64,000 bases of DNA from Halothiobacillus neapolitanus c2 (GTDB lineage Bacteria; Pseudomonadota; Gammaproteobacteria; Halothiobacillales; Halothiobacillaceae), in the NCBI RefSeq assembly GCF_000024765.1, contig NC_013422.1, forward strand, positions 2,518,887 to 2,582,886, given 5' to 3'. Positions 8,217-17,448 of this stretch are shown here, piece after piece (position 1 is the stretch's first letter; each line of letters starts with the position of its first letter). Below the pieces are notes generated by a model that did not search any database, was not told the DNA's origin, and was given only the letters and a program-made list of their open reading frames with translations. The translations under genes and the position numbers were made by a program.

Positions 8217-10004
8217 CTAGTAAACGCGTGGCTTAGGTTGGAAGGCATCCACGGTCAGTGGCTGCTGGCGTACCGGCTTGTAATCGAGACGTTGGTCGGC
8301 GGCGAAATAGAGCGAGTGCTTCATCCATTCGGCGTCGTTGCGTTCGGGGAAATCGTCGCGGGCATGCGCGCCGCGGCTCTCCTTGCGCGCGGCCGCCGAG
8401 ATCATCGTGGCCAGCGCTACCGCCATCAGGTTTTCAAGCTCCAGCGCCTCAATGCGCCCCGTGTTGAATACCTTGCTGTGATCGCGCAGCACCACATCGG
8501 GCAATTTTGCGGCAATTTCCTGCATTTTTCGGACACCATCCTGCAAGACGGCTTCTGTTCGGAACACGCCGCAATGCTGCTGCATCGTCGTGCGCATTTC
8601 TTCGCGCAACTGCGCCACGGTGGGGCCTTCGCCCTTTCGCTCCCAACGCGCCATCCGCGCCGAGATGCGTTCCAAGGAAGCCGACGGAACAGCACGTGCC
8701 GATGGGTTTTCACGGCAGTACGCAATCACATCGTTACCGGCGGCCCGACCGAACACGATCAGATCCAGCAGGGAATTACTGCCCAGACGATTGGCACCAT
8801 GCACCGATACGCAGGCGCATTCGCCGATGGCGTAGAGGCCGGGAACCGCAGCCTGCGTGCCGTCAGCCGCTGGCTTCACCACGCGACCATGCAGGTCGGT
8901 CGGAATGCCGCCCATCATGTAATGCACGGTGGGTACGACGGGAATCGGATCTTTGGCCGGATCGACATGGGCGAATTTTTTCGCCAGCTCACTGATTCCC
9001 GGCAGACGCTGATGAATGACATCAGGTCCGAGGTGGTCGAGCTTGAGCAGCACGTGGTCGCCCTGTTCGCCGCAGCCTCGACCTTCGAAAATCTCTACCG
9101 CCATGGCGCGGGAAACAACATCCCGGCTGGCCAGATCCTTGGCATTGGGCGCGTAACGCTCCATAAAGCGCTCGCCGTGCTTGTTCACCAGATAACCGCC
9201 TTCGCCGCGCACCCCTTCGGTCACCAGCACGCCCGCACCATGAATCCCGGTGGGGTGAAATTGCCAGAACTCCATGTCTTCCAGCGGGATGCCTGCGCGC
9301 AGTGCCATCCCGAGGCCATCGCCCGTATTGATCAAGGCATTGGTGGTGGCCGAGAAAATCCGTCCCGCACCGCCGGTCGCGAGCAGGGTGGCGCGCGCCT
9401 CGATGAACACTGGTTCTCCGGATTCGATGCCCAAAGCCACCACGCCCAAGGCGTGACCCTGTTCGTCCATAACGAGATCAATTGCGAAGTATTCTTCAAA
9501 AAAATGGGTACGGGCGGCGATATTGCGCTGATACAACGTATGGAGCATGGCATGCCCGGTGCGATCGGCCACCGAGCAGGTTCGCACAGCAGGTGCGCCA
9601 CCGTACTCTTGAGTCATGCCACCGAACGGGCGCTGATAGATCTTGCCGTTATCTAGGCGGTCGAACGGCATGCCGTAATGCTCCAGCTCAATCACCGCTT
9701 CGTTTGCGTTACGACACATGAATTCGATAGCGTCCTGATCGCCCAGATAATCCGAACCCTTGACCGTGTCGTACATGTGCCAGTGCCAGTTATCCGCACT
9801 CACATTGCCGAGACTGGCGGCAATGCCGCCCTGGGCCGAAACCGTATGCGAGCGGGTGGGATACACTTTGGAGACCACGGCTACCTTGATCCCCGATTCG
9901 GCAAGCTGCAAGGCCGCGCGCAGGCCCGCGCCGCCGCCACCGATGATTACCGCATCGAATGTTTTCTTTTCCATCGTCCTACCCAAGGTCATGGTTGTGT
10001 TCAT
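8217..10004 (-). CDS. sdhA: Succinate dehydrogenase flavoprotein subunit
   Basis: 595 aa from the chosen start. The Rossmann FAD motif is [32 protein letters not shown] carries the His for covalent FAD; the active-site region [21 protein letters not shown] and the C-terminal [13 protein letters not shown] are typical. The ATG at 10004 overlaps the sdhD stop as ATGA and has TGGAG upstream. A second ATG at 9974 would give 585 aa and aligns better with the usual N-terminus, so either start is possible. It oxidises succinate produced, among other sources, by the GABA route encoded further right. Confidence 0.96.
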   Translation of the reverse strand: MNTTMTLGRTMEKKTFDAVIIGGGGAGLRAALQLAESGIKVAVVSKVYPTRSHTVSAQGGIAASLGNVSADNWHWHMYDTVKGSDYLGDQDAIEFMCRNANEAVIELEHYGMPFDRLDNGKIYQRPFGGMTQEYGGAPAVRTCSVADRTGHAMLHTLYQRNIAARTHFFEEYFAIDLVMDEQGHALGVVALGIESGEPVFIEARATLLATGGAGRIFSATTNALINTGDGLGMALRAGIPLEDMEFWQFHPTGIHGAGVLVTEGVRGEGGYLVNKHGERFMERYAPNAKDLASRDVVSRAMAVEIFEGRGCGEQGDHVLLKLDHLGPDVIHQRLPGISELAKKFAHVDPAKDPIPVVPTVHYMMGGIPTDLHGRVVKPAADGTQAAVPGLYAIGECACVSVHGANRLGSNSLLDLIVFGRAAGNDVIAYCRENPSARAVPSASLERISARMARWERKGEGPTVAQLREEMRTTMQQHCGVFRTEAVLQDGVRKMQEIAAKLPDVVLRDHSKVFNTGRIEALELENLMAVALATMISAAARKESRGAHARDDFPERNDAEWMKHSLYFAADQRLDYKPVRQQPLTVDAFQPKPRVY

Positions 10005-10351
10005 GCAGGGCTCCATAAAATCTGCACGGCCCACGCGGTATAGGCCACCAGCGCCAGAATCACGAGTGCGTGCAGGCCGAGCCGGATCAACGTGGGATGA
10101 ATGTAATCCATGAAAATATCCCGCATGCCCAACCAAGCGTGAACAAACAAGCTCAATAGAAAAATCAGGCTGAACAGGCGAACGGGCAGGCTATGGAACA
10201 TCATTTGCCAGTCGGCGAAATTCGATACGGGATGCCACAACAGATACCCGGTGATGAACAGGGTATAAATGACCATAACGACGGCCGTGAGCCGCTGCAC
10301 CAGCCAATCCTTGATGCCGTAGCGCGCGCCGCTGGGAACGCGGTTCACCAT
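10001..10351 (-). CDS. sdhD: Succinate dehydrogenase membrane anchor subunit
   Basis: 116 aa with three hydrophobic helices ([46 protein letters not shown]). The [14 protein letters not shown] segment matches the heme/quinone region of SdhD. It overlaps sdhC by 7 bp and sdhA by 4 bp, as expected for a tightly coupled complex II operon. Confidence 0.93.
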   Translation of the reverse strand: MVNRVPSGARYGIKDWLVQRLTAVVMVIYTLFITGYLLWHPVSNFADWQMMFHSLPVRLFSLIFLLSLFVHAWLGMRDIFMDYIHPTLIRLGLHALVILALVAYTAWAVQILWSPA

Positions 10352-10719
10352 ATCAGCACCCCGATCAGCAGCGTGAGCGCGATGCTGACGACGAGCACCA
10401 ACTTTGCGGTGAATCGCGCCTGCGCCAGATGGACACCGATATCCAAGTCCAGCGCCAGATAACGCAACCCCATGCAGAAATGGTGCAGATAGGCCCAGAC
10501 GACGACCAGCAATGCGAGTTTCGCCACGGGCGAGTGAAACCAGGATTGCACCTCGGCGAAGCCTTCGGCCGAACCGAGCGACAACTGGAAAACATACAGC
10601 AGTACCGGCAGCAGCAGGAACAAAAACGCCCCGCTGATGCGGTGCATGATCGAAACGATGCCCGGCAAGGGCAGCTTGATCTTGAGCAAATTGAGGGAAA
10701 CCGGTCGACTGCCTGCCAC
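10345..10719 (-). CDS. sdhC: Succinate dehydrogenase cytochrome b556 subunit
   Basis: 124 aa with three membrane helices. The family signature is SIMHRISGAFLF, and HHFCMGLRYLALDLD carries the heme-ligand histidine region. The start is GTG at 10719 with GGAGG 6 nt upstream. First gene of sdhCDAB-sdhE; the 99-bp gap behind the upstream GntR gene must hold the sdh promoter unless the two are cotranscribed. Confidence 0.94.
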   Translation of the reverse strand: MAGSRPVSLNLLKIKLPLPGIVSIMHRISGAFLFLLLPVLLYVFQLSLGSAEGFAEVQSWFHSPVAKLALLVVVWAYLHHFCMGLRYLALDLDIGVHLAQARFTAKLVLVVSIALTLLIGVLIW

Positions 10720-10818
10720 GATTATCCTCCCTTCCGCATGATCAAAAGCCCGGAGCAGGCCGTCTTCTGGCGATCTGGAAAATGAGCGGCATGGGGCATC
10801 GGCTGGTACATAAGCGTC

Positions 10819-11565
10819 TTAATTCAACTCGTCGAAGTAATAGTGGTGCTCGGTATTCACATAACTGATGCGCCATTCCACCGGCTGGTTCTTGTAGGTG
10901 AACGCCACCCGCTCGATGCACAGCAAAGGCGCGCCCACGGCCACGTCCAGCAGTCCAGCCACCCGTCCATCGGCGAGCGCGGCACGAATGCGTTCTTCCG
11001 CCGAAATAATGCGAATCTGGTACTGCGTTTCATAGAGCGAATACAGCGTACCCTTGTGCGCGTTCACGTGCTCTTCGACCATGGCGCTGGAAATGCCTTT
11101 CAGCAGAGATGCGGGCAGGCGGATGTCGTCATACACCACCGCCTTGCCCGACAAACTCAACACCCGCTGAATCTGTACCAGCGCGCTGCCGCTGCGAACG
11201 CCCAGCCGTCTGGCCAGTACCGCATCGGCTTTGCCTCGACCAAAACCAATAAAATCGCTCTGCGGATAGGTTTGTTCACCGGCCAGATTGCGCAGATGCA
11301 AAAATCGATACGTCGTGCCGTCATCGGCATGGGTCGCCACGAAAGTGCCCCTTCCCTGACGTCGAACCAGCATGTTCTCGGCCACCAGCTCGTTAATCGC
11401 CTTGCGCACCGTGCCCTGACTGACTTCATACCGGCGGGCCAACGCCATTTCGCTGGGAATCATGGCGCCGGGCGTCCACTCACCTTCAGAAAGGCTCCGT
11501 GTGATCAACCGCTTGATCTGTTCATACAACGGCAAAAAACTGGGGGTCTGCTGCTTCATCATCAT
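10819..11565 (-). CDS. GntR-family regulator with UTRA domain (HutC/FadR type)
   Basis: 248 aa. An N-terminal winged HTH of GntR type (residues about 8-75: PLYEQIKRLI, then SEMALARRYEVSQGTVRKAI and the wing RRQGRGTFVATH) is followed by a UTRA effector domain (about 95-240, including SLYETQYQIRI and CIERVAFTYKNQPVEWR). It lies 99 bp upstream of sdhC in the same direction. From memory, GntR/UTRA genes often neighbour sdh operons in beta- and gammaproteobacteria, so sdh control is plausible; the ligand is unknown. Confidence 0.88.
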   Translation of the reverse strand: MMMKQQTPSFLPLYEQIKRLITRSLSEGEWTPGAMIPSEMALARRYEVSQGTVRKAINELVAENMLVRRQGRGTFVATHADDGTTYRFLHLRNLAGEQTYPQSDFIGFGRGKADAVLARRLGVRSGSALVQIQRVLSLSGKAVVYDDIRLPASLLKGISSAMVEEHVNAHKGTLYSLYETQYQIRIISAEERIRAALADGRVAGLLDVAVGAPLLCIERVAFTYKNQPVEWRISYVNTEHHYYFDELN

Positions 11566-11668
11566 GGCAAAAATAATACATCACAGTATTCAAACAAGTC
11601 TATGTTGTCTTATATAAGACATAAGATGACGCGAAAAGGCAAGTAGCGTCGCAAGAACCGCCGAACAC

Positions 11669-12223
11669 TCAGAACGAAGGCGGGCTGCACGAGCTGACGA
11701 GCGTGCAGGGCTCCTTGCCGACATTGCGGAAGCGGTGTGGTTGTCGACTGTTGAAATAATAGGCATCGCCCGATTTGAGCACGCGCGTCGCCTCGCCCAC
11801 CGTCACCTCCAGTTGACCGGAGAGAATGACCCCGCCTTCCTCGCCTTCGTGATGCAGCATGTTCAAGCCGGTATCCGCGCCCACGTCGTAATGCTCGAAC
11901 AGAATTTGCAGCGCATGACCCGCCCGGGCCGAACCGATCTGGCGATAAGAGATGCCTTCCCCGCCACTGATCTCGGTCAGCTCTCCGGCACGGTAGAAAA
12001 TTTCGCTTTCCGCAGGCGGCAACTCATCGGAGAAAAACTCGCCCAACGTCATCGGAATCCCCGCCAGAATCCGCTTGAGTGCACTCACTGACGGGCTGGT
12101 CCGCCCCGACTCGATCAGTGAAATGGTGGCGTGCGCCACCCCTGTTCTTTTGGCCAATGCGCGCTGCGACAATTGATGCCGCAATCGCACCAATCGAAGC
12201 CGAAAACCGACGTCTTGTTCCAT
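11669..12223 (-). CDS. XRE-family regulator with C-terminal cupin (PuuR-like)
   Basis: 184 aa. HTH in residues about 5-62 (LRLVRLRHQLSQRALAKRTG, then ATISLIESGRTSPSVSALKR) and a cupin effector domain in about 105-180 (NMLHHEGEEGGVILSGQLEV, SGDAYYFNSRQPHRF). This architecture and length match PuuR, the putrescine-responsive repressor. Here it is not beside the puu genes but divergent from the beta-alanine genes, with a palindrome in the shared intergenic region. A role as local repressor of bauA-bauC is inferred; a wider role over the polyamine genes is possible. Confidence 0.85.
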   Translation of the reverse strand: MEQDVGFRLRLVRLRHQLSQRALAKRTGVAHATISLIESGRTSPSVSALKRILAGIPMTLGEFFSDELPPAESEIFYRAGELTEISGGEGISYRQIGSARAGHALQILFEHYDVGADTGLNMLHHEGEEGGVILSGQLEVTVGEATRVLKSGDAYYFNSRQPHRFRNVGKEPCTLVSSCSPPSF

Positions 12224-12247
12224 AAGTTTCCCCGCCGTGTGATGAGG

Positions 12248-12290
12248 CTGTTATGAGTGTTAATAATTCAATAACAATACACCATAACAG
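12248..12290. promoter_or_regulatory. Inverted repeat in the regulator/bauA intergenic region (candidate operator)
   Basis: CTGTTATG (12248-12255) and CATAACAG (12283-12290) are perfect reverse complements with centres 35 bp apart, in an AT-rich 120-bp divergent promoter region. The spacing would suit a dimer pair or a looped site of the PuuR-like regulator. No clear -35/-10 pair could be assigned. Confidence 0.5.
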
Positions 12291-12343
12291 AGCAATAAAA
12301 TCAGCCAGTTAAATAGATAAAAATACAGTCTTGACGGCAGATA

Positions 12344-13822
12344 ATGAACACCCCGACACTCGCCTCATCTTCAACCGAGGAATCAACCGTGTCCGACCTG
12401 CCCAATCTCGATCATTACTGGTTGCCCTTCACCGCAAACCGCCAGTTCAAAAGCATGCCGCGCCTGTTCCAGGCTGCAAAAGGCAACTACTACACCACCA
12501 TTGACGACCGCAGGCTGCTGGATGGCACCGCCGGGTTGTGGTGTGTCGCTGCCGGGCATGGCCGCGAGGAAATTGCTGTGAGCGTGGCAAACCAATTGCG
12601 CACATTGGACTACGCACCGGCCTTCCAGAACAGCCATCCGCTCGCTTTCGAAGCCGCCGAACGCCTGGCCCAATACATGCCGCCCGGTCTGGATCGCATT
12701 TTCTTCACGGGTTCCGGTTCGGAGTCTGCCGACACCGCACTGAAAATCGCACTGGCGTATCACCGCGTGACAGGCAACCCGCTGCGCAACAAACTGGTCG
12801 GCCGCGAGCGCGGTTATCACGGCGTCAACTTCGGCGGCATCGCCGTGGGCGGCATCGCGGGCAACCGCAAGGCATTCGGCAATGGTCTGGCCGGCGTCGA
12901 TCACATCCGTCATACGCTGGACATCGGACGCAATGCCTTTACGCGCGGCCTGCCGCAAGATGGTGGCATCGCACTGGCCAATGAATTCGAACAACGCATC
13001 ACCACCCTGCACGATCCGGCCACCATCGCCGCGCTGATCGTGGAACCGATGCAAGGCTCCGCGGGTGTGCTGCTCCCGCCGGTGGGCTACCTCAAGCGCC
13101 TGCGCGAGATTTGCGACAAGCACGGCATCCTGCTGATTTTTGACGAGGTCATCACCGGTTTCGGCCGCCTCGGCACCAAGTTCGCCTCGGATTATTTCGG
13201 CGTGGTGCCGGACATCATCACCTGCGCCAAGGCACTGACCAACGGCGCCGTGCCGATGGGTGCCGTCGCCGTCAAACGTGATATTTACGACGCCTTTATG
13301 GCCAACAGCCCGGCCGGTGGCATCGAGCTGCCGCACGGTTACACCTACAGCGCACACCCGGTCGCTTGCGCCGCGGCGCTTGCCACACTGGATATCTTCG
13401 CCACCGAAAAACTCGAAGACCGTGCCGCTGGCCTGAGTACACACTTCGAGCAGGTAGCACACAGCCTCAAAGGCCTGCCGTTCGTCAAGGATATCCGCAA
13501 CCTCGGGCTCGTGGCGGGCATTGAACTGGAATCAATTCCGGGCAAACCCGGCGCGGCCGCCTTCGCGACCTACCTCAAGTGCTACGAGATGGGTGTGCTG
13601 GTGCGCTACACCGGCGACATCCTCGCCATTTCGCCGCCCCTCACCATCGAGAAAGACGAAATCGACCGTATTTTCAGCACCATCGGCGAAGCGCTCACCA
13701 CATTGGCCGCAGAGGGTGAAGCCGGACTGGACCCGACCCGCCACCTCAAAAACGAGCAGCAATGGGTCGCGCATCAACAAGAAATTCATCAACAACACCT
13801 CATTTTGGAGCACACCGCATGA
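12344..13822 (+). CDS. bauA: Omega-amino acid (beta-alanine):pyruvate aminotransferase
   Basis: 492 aa, class III PLP aminotransferase. The N-terminal [32 protein letters not shown] and [15 protein letters not shown] match beta-alanine:pyruvate transaminases. The PLP lysine is in [15 protein letters not shown] and the cofactor Asp in [13 protein letters not shown]. It would transfer the amino group of beta-alanine or other omega-amino acids to pyruvate, giving malonate semialdehyde and alanine. The ATG at 12344 has no clear ribosome site; a GTG at 12389 with GAGG upstream is a credible alternative. It ends in an ATGA overlap with the next dehydrogenase, so the pair is translationally coupled. 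A C-terminal extension rich in His/Gln is longer than in the typical family member. Confidence 0.88.
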   Translation: MNTPTLASSSTEESTVSDLPNLDHYWLPFTANRQFKSMPRLFQAAKGNYYTTIDDRRLLDGTAGLWCVAAGHGREEIAVSVANQLRTLDYAPAFQNSHPLAFEAAERLAQYMPPGLDRIFFTGSGSESADTALKIALAYHRVTGNPLRNKLVGRERGYHGVNFGGIAVGGIAGNRKAFGNGLAGVDHIRHTLDIGRNAFTRGLPQDGGIALANEFEQRITTLHDPATIAALIVEPMQGSAGVLLPPVGYLKRLREICDKHGILLIFDEVITGFGRLGTKFASDYFGVVPDIITCAKALTNGAVPMGAVAVKRDIYDAFMANSPAGGIELPHGYTYSAHPVACAAALATLDIFATEKLEDRAAGLSTHFEQVAHSLKGLPFVKDIRNLGLVAGIELESIPGKPGAAAFATYLKCYEMGVLVRYTGDILAISPPLTIEKDEIDRIFSTIGEALTTLAAEGEAGLDPTRHLKNEQQWVAHQQEIHQQHLILEHTA

Positions 13823-15333
13823 CCTCGCCGGAACACACCCTGCCGATGATCGGCCACTACATTAATGGTCAGCACATCGCGGGCAACGGCGAGCAAAAAG
13901 CCGATGTGTTCAATCCCGCTACCGGCGCGGTTCAGGCACAGGTTTGCTTCGCCACGGAATCGGAAGTTCAGCAAGCCATCGCGGCGGCGGCCGAAGCCTT
14001 CCCGGCGTGGTCGGCCACCTCGCCGCTCAAGCGTGCACGGATCATGTTTACGTTCCGGGAATTGCTTGAGAAAAACAGCGCGGCACTGGCGCGCGCCATC
14101 ACGCTGGAACACGGCAAGACCCTCAGCGATGCGCACGGCGAAATTACCCGTGGTCTCGAAGTGGTCGAGTTCGCCTGCGGCATGCCGCACCTGCTCAAGG
14201 GCGAGTTCAGCGATCAGGTGGGTACCGGCATCGATACCCACAGCCTGCGCCAACCGCTCGGCGTCGTGGCGGGCATCACGCCGTTCAACTTTCCGGTCAT
14301 GGTGCCACTGTGGATGATCCCGATGGCGCTGGCGACCGGCAATACCTTCGTCCTCAAGCCGTCGGAGCGCGATCCGAGCGCCAGCCTGATGCTGGCCGAC
14401 CTGCTCGCGCAGGCAGGGTTGCCGAGCGGTGTGTTCAACGTGGTTCAGGGCGACAAACTGGCGGTGGATACCCTGCTGACCGACAAGCGGGTGCAGGCGA
14501 TCAGCTTTGTCGGCTCAACGCCCATCGCGGAATATATCTACACCACGGGCACGGCGAACGGCAAACGGGTGCAGGCTCTGGGTGGCGCGAAGAATCACCT
14601 CGTGGTCATGCCCGATGCGGATCTCGATCAGGTTGCCGATGCGCTGATCGGTGCGGGTTTCGGTTCTGCGGGGGAACGCTGCATGGCCATCACGGTGGCG
14701 GTTGCCGTGGGCGGTGTCGGCGAAGCGCTGGTGGACAAACTCGCAAACAAAGCGCGCAGCATTCGCGTCGGCCAGGGGCTGGATGAAAACGCCGATATGG
14801 GTCCGCTCGTTACGCCGCAGCATTATGCGAAGGTCAAATCTTATGTGGATTGTGGCGTGCAGGAAGGCGCCAAGCTTGTGGTGGATGGTCGCGACTTCAA
14901 ACTGCCGGGCTTTGATAACGGGTTCTTCATCGGCCCTTGCCTGTTCGATCAGGTCACGCCGGACATGACCATCTACAAGGAAGAAATTTTCGGCCCCGTG
15001 CTGTCCGTCATGCACGTCAGCGATTTCGAAACCGCACTGAAACTGGTCAATGACCACGAGTACGGCAACGGCACGGCCATCTTCACCCGCGACGGCGGTG
15101 TGGCGCGCGAGTTTTCCCGCCGCGTGCAGGCGGGCATGGTGGGCATTAACGTACCGATCCCGGTGCCGATTGCCTTCCACAGCTTCGGCGGCTGGAAACG
15201 CTCGCTGTTCGGCGATCACCACATCTATGGCCCGGAAGGTGTCCGGTTCTACACCCGCATCAAGACCACAACGACGCGCTGGCCTGCGGGAGCACCGCTT
15301 GCCGCAGAATTTGTCCTACCGACGATGAAGTAA
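13819..15333 (+). CDS. mmsA: CoA-acylating (methyl)malonate-semialdehyde dehydrogenase
   Basis: 504 aa, ALDH superfamily. The catalytic Cys is in [17 protein letters not shown], the signature of the CoA-dependent MMSDH group, and [16 protein letters not shown] is the usual cofactor-side motif. It converts malonate semialdehyde to acetyl-CoA (or methylmalonate semialdehyde to propionyl-CoA). Coupled to the beta-alanine transaminase by an ATGA overlap, it most likely acts as BauC; a role in valine or inositol breakdown cannot be excluded. The start at 13819 is fixed by that overlap. A terminator follows. Confidence 0.92.
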   Translation: MTSPEHTLPMIGHYINGQHIAGNGEQKADVFNPATGAVQAQVCFATESEVQQAIAAAAEAFPAWSATSPLKRARIMFTFRELLEKNSAALARAITLEHGKTLSDAHGEITRGLEVVEFACGMPHLLKGEFSDQVGTGIDTHSLRQPLGVVAGITPFNFPVMVPLWMIPMALATGNTFVLKPSERDPSASLMLADLLAQAGLPSGVFNVVQGDKLAVDTLLTDKRVQAISFVGSTPIAEYIYTTGTANGKRVQALGGAKNHLVVMPDADLDQVADALIGAGFGSAGERCMAITVAVAVGGVGEALVDKLANKARSIRVGQGLDENADMGPLVTPQHYAKVKSYVDCGVQEGAKLVVDGRDFKLPGFDNGFFIGPCLFDQVTPDMTIYKEEIFGPVLSVMHVSDFETALKLVNDHEYGNGTAIFTRDGGVAREFSRRVQAGMVGINVPIPVPIAFHSFGGWKRSLFGDHHIYGPEGVRFYTRIKTTTTRWPAGAPLAAEFVLPTMK

Positions 15334-15345
15334 GCAAGAATGCCT

Positions 15346-15388
15346 GCCGTCCATCCCGAGCACTATCTTGGGTGGGCGGCGGTTTTTT
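15346..15388 (+). terminator. Rho-independent terminator after the beta-alanine genes
   Basis: A GC-rich stem (15346-15360 with 15367-15380, allowing some G-T and mismatched pairs) is followed by six T at 15383-15388. Confidence 0.8.
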
Positions 15389-15500
15389 GGGCATGCCTGC
15401 TTATCGAAACGTCCCAGCGGCGATATGATGTGACGCGCTGAGCCGTTGCCCACATCATGCGGGATCAGACCTTTTCCGCTCAGCACTGAGGTATCTGCTC

Positions 15501-16022
15501 ATGACTGCTTTAGACTCCGGCCGGATTGCGGCTCAAACCACCCTGGTGTCTGTCGCGTCCTATCTGGCTGGTTTTTATTTTACCGAACTCTTTCATGCAC
15601 CCTCGGCAAGCATGGGCGCGCTTTGGTCTGCGGTGTCGGGTATCGTGGTGTTGCAGGCAACACGGCGCGATACCTGGTCGTCGGCGTCGCTGCGGATATT
15701 CGGCTCGCTCATCGGCGCGATCATCAGCGCCATTTACCTTTCCTTCCTGCCGTTTAGCCCGTTCGGCATGGCCGCATCCATCTTCGTGACCGTGCTCCTG
15801 TGCCATGTCGCACGGATTCCCGATCACGCCCGTCTGGCCGCAATCACGGTGGTCGTGATCATGGTCATCACCAGCATCGACCCATCATTGAATCCGATCG
15901 GTAATGCGGCCTTGCGGTTCAGCGAGTCGTTCATCGGCGCAACAATTGCCGTGTTTGCGGCGCTGCTGTGGCCGGGGCCGAAGGATATGCCCAGTGCGCC
16001 GCTACCGAGCGCCCAAGACTAG
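15501..16022 (+). CDS. FUSC-family membrane protein
   Basis: 173 aa, about five or six hydrophobic segments with the FUSC/aromatic-acid exporter pattern near the N-terminus (SASMGALWSAVSGIVVLQ; RIFGSLIGAIISAIY). Only the membrane half of the larger exporters is present, so it belongs to the short FUSC group. Substrate unknown. It stands alone between the terminator of the beta-alanine operon and the converging glutamine-synthetase-like gene. Confidence 0.7.
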   Translation: MTALDSGRIAAQTTLVSVASYLAGFYFTELFHAPSASMGALWSAVSGIVVLQATRRDTWSSASLRIFGSLIGAIISAIYLSFLPFSPFGMAASIFVTVLLCHVARIPDHARLAAITVVVIMVITSIDPSLNPIGNAALRFSESFIGATIAVFAALLWPGPKDMPSAPLPSAQD

Positions 16023-16030
16023 AAGATGTT

Positions 16031-16058
16031 GGACTAACAGATACTGGACTGACAGATA
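16031..16058. repeat. Short tandem repeat, two 13-bp copies
   Basis: GGACTAACAGATA (16031-16043) and GGACTGACAGATA (16046-16058) differ by one base and lie in the gap between converging genes. Probably a small local duplication. Confidence 0.6.
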
Positions 16059-16087
16059 AATCGAGCGCACTGACCCTTTCGTAACCG

Positions 16088-17446
16088 TTACGGCCACGTC
16101 AGATAACGCCGGTATTCCCAGTCGCTAACCGACCGGCAATAGTCGATCCACTCACTGCGCATGGTTTCGATAAACCCGGCCACGAGGTCATCGCCCACAG
16201 CCGAACCCAATACCGTGTCCGCAGCCAGTGCGTCCAGCGCCTGTCCGAGGGTTTGCGGCAAGGTCGCCACCCCGCGCTCGGTAAAGCGAGACTCTGGCCA
16301 TTCGTACATGTCTTCATCAACCGACGCAGGCGGCGTCATGCCTCGCGCCACGCCATCGAGCATGGCGGCAATGGCCGAAGCCAGCGCCAAATAGATGTTG
16401 CAACTGCCATCGGTCAGGCGGAATTCAAGCCGCCCGCCGGTCGTTCGCACCACGGTGGTGCGATTGTTGTCGCCCCAGGCAATGTGCGCCGGCGCCCAGC
16501 TCGTGCCGGACAGCGAACGCCCCACCACCAGCCGCTTGTACGAGTTCACGGTGGGCGCGTGGAAGGCGGTCAACGCCGGGCAGTGCGCCAGCAAACCCGC
16601 CACACACTGCCGACCGATGTCGGAAAGACCGTGCGAATCCGACGCGTCGGCCATGACCGCCCGACCCTCGTTGTCCCGCAACGACAAATGCATGTGCAGC
16701 CCGTTACCGGGGCGGTCGGCAAAGGGCTTGGGCATCATCGTAAAGATTAAGCCCGCGTCCTCGGCGATGTGATGCGCCGCCATCTTGAACAGAACGAAAC
16801 GGTCAGCCGCCGTCAGCGCATCGCTGTAATGGTAGTTGAGTTCGTACTGCCCGCTGGCATCCTCGTGATCGATCTGGAATACGTCGAAACCGCAGGCGTC
16901 CAGCCCTTGTTCCAGTCGGCGCAACACATCGCTGACGCGCGCCATGGCCTTGAAATCGTAGGAAGGTTTGTCCAGCATATCCGCCGCATCGGCCGGAATC
17001 GGTCGGCCCGCCGAATCTTGATGGAACAGGCAGAACTCGGGTTCGATGCCAACGTTGAGCGTCCAGCCCCGCCCGGCCAAACGCGCCATTTGCCGTTTGA
17101 GCAGATAGCGTGAACACCGGCCGTATGGCTCGTCTAGCACCACCCCGTCGCAGGCGATGCGGGCGTAACCCGGCATCCAGGGCATCGCCTGCAACGTGGT
17201 CAGATCGCCTTGGCCATAAAACTCGGCCCGAGGGCCATGCCGCGGCAACCCGGTTCCATTGATGGAAGGCGAGCCGAAACCCGCTCCCGGAGAAACGATG
17301 TCGTCGAGATGGGCGAGCGGGATGTAGGTGCCCTTCACCGCGCCATGAATATCCACAAACTGCGCGATGACCGTATGCACACCCGCCGCCGCCAAGCGCT
17401 GTTTGGCCGCGGCAATCTCCGCCTTGTCCCGTTCTGAGGTACTCAT
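16088..17446 (-). CDS. Type III glutamine-synthetase-like gamma-glutamyl ligase (GlnT/GMAS-like)
   Basis: 452 aa, glutamine synthetase fold. N-terminal beta-grasp (TVIAQFVDIHGAVKG), metal Glu region VGIEPEFCLFH and the ATP/glutamate motifs QIDHEDASGQYELN, GNGLHMHLSL and NSYKRLV are present. The pattern resembles the type III GlnT group, which includes gamma-glutamylmethylamide synthetases, not the classical dodecameric GlnA. It starts 2 bp after gabT, at the distal end of the putrescine cluster, and differs from PuuA in the same cluster. Likely substrate: ammonia or a small amine. This is a second glutamylating enzyme of the cluster and its acceptor is the main unknown. Confidence 0.78.
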   Translation of the reverse strand: MSTSERDKAEIAAAKQRLAAAGVHTVIAQFVDIHGAVKGTYIPLAHLDDIVSPGAGFGSPSINGTGLPRHGPRAEFYGQGDLTTLQAMPWMPGYARIACDGVVLDEPYGRCSRYLLKRQMARLAGRGWTLNVGIEPEFCLFHQDSAGRPIPADAADMLDKPSYDFKAMARVSDVLRRLEQGLDACGFDVFQIDHEDASGQYELNYHYSDALTAADRFVLFKMAAHHIAEDAGLIFTMMPKPFADRPGNGLHMHLSLRDNEGRAVMADASDSHGLSDIGRQCVAGLLAHCPALTAFHAPTVNSYKRLVVGRSLSGTSWAPAHIAWGDNNRTTVVRTTGGRLEFRLTDGSCNIYLALASAIAAMLDGVARGMTPPASVDEDMYEWPESRFTERGVATLPQTLGQALDALAADTVLGSAVGDDLVAGFIETMRSEWIDYCRSVSDWEYRRYLTWP

Positions 17447-17448
17447 GA

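Noticed and set aside
8238..9656. Long plus-strand frame (472 codons) opposite sdhA
   Set aside because: It is the antisense of a gene with full family motifs; its translation shows no domain and mirrors sdhA codon bias.
12383..13462. Long minus-strand frame opposite bauA
   Set aside because: Lies wholly within an aminotransferase with intact catalytic motifs; no recognisable protein.
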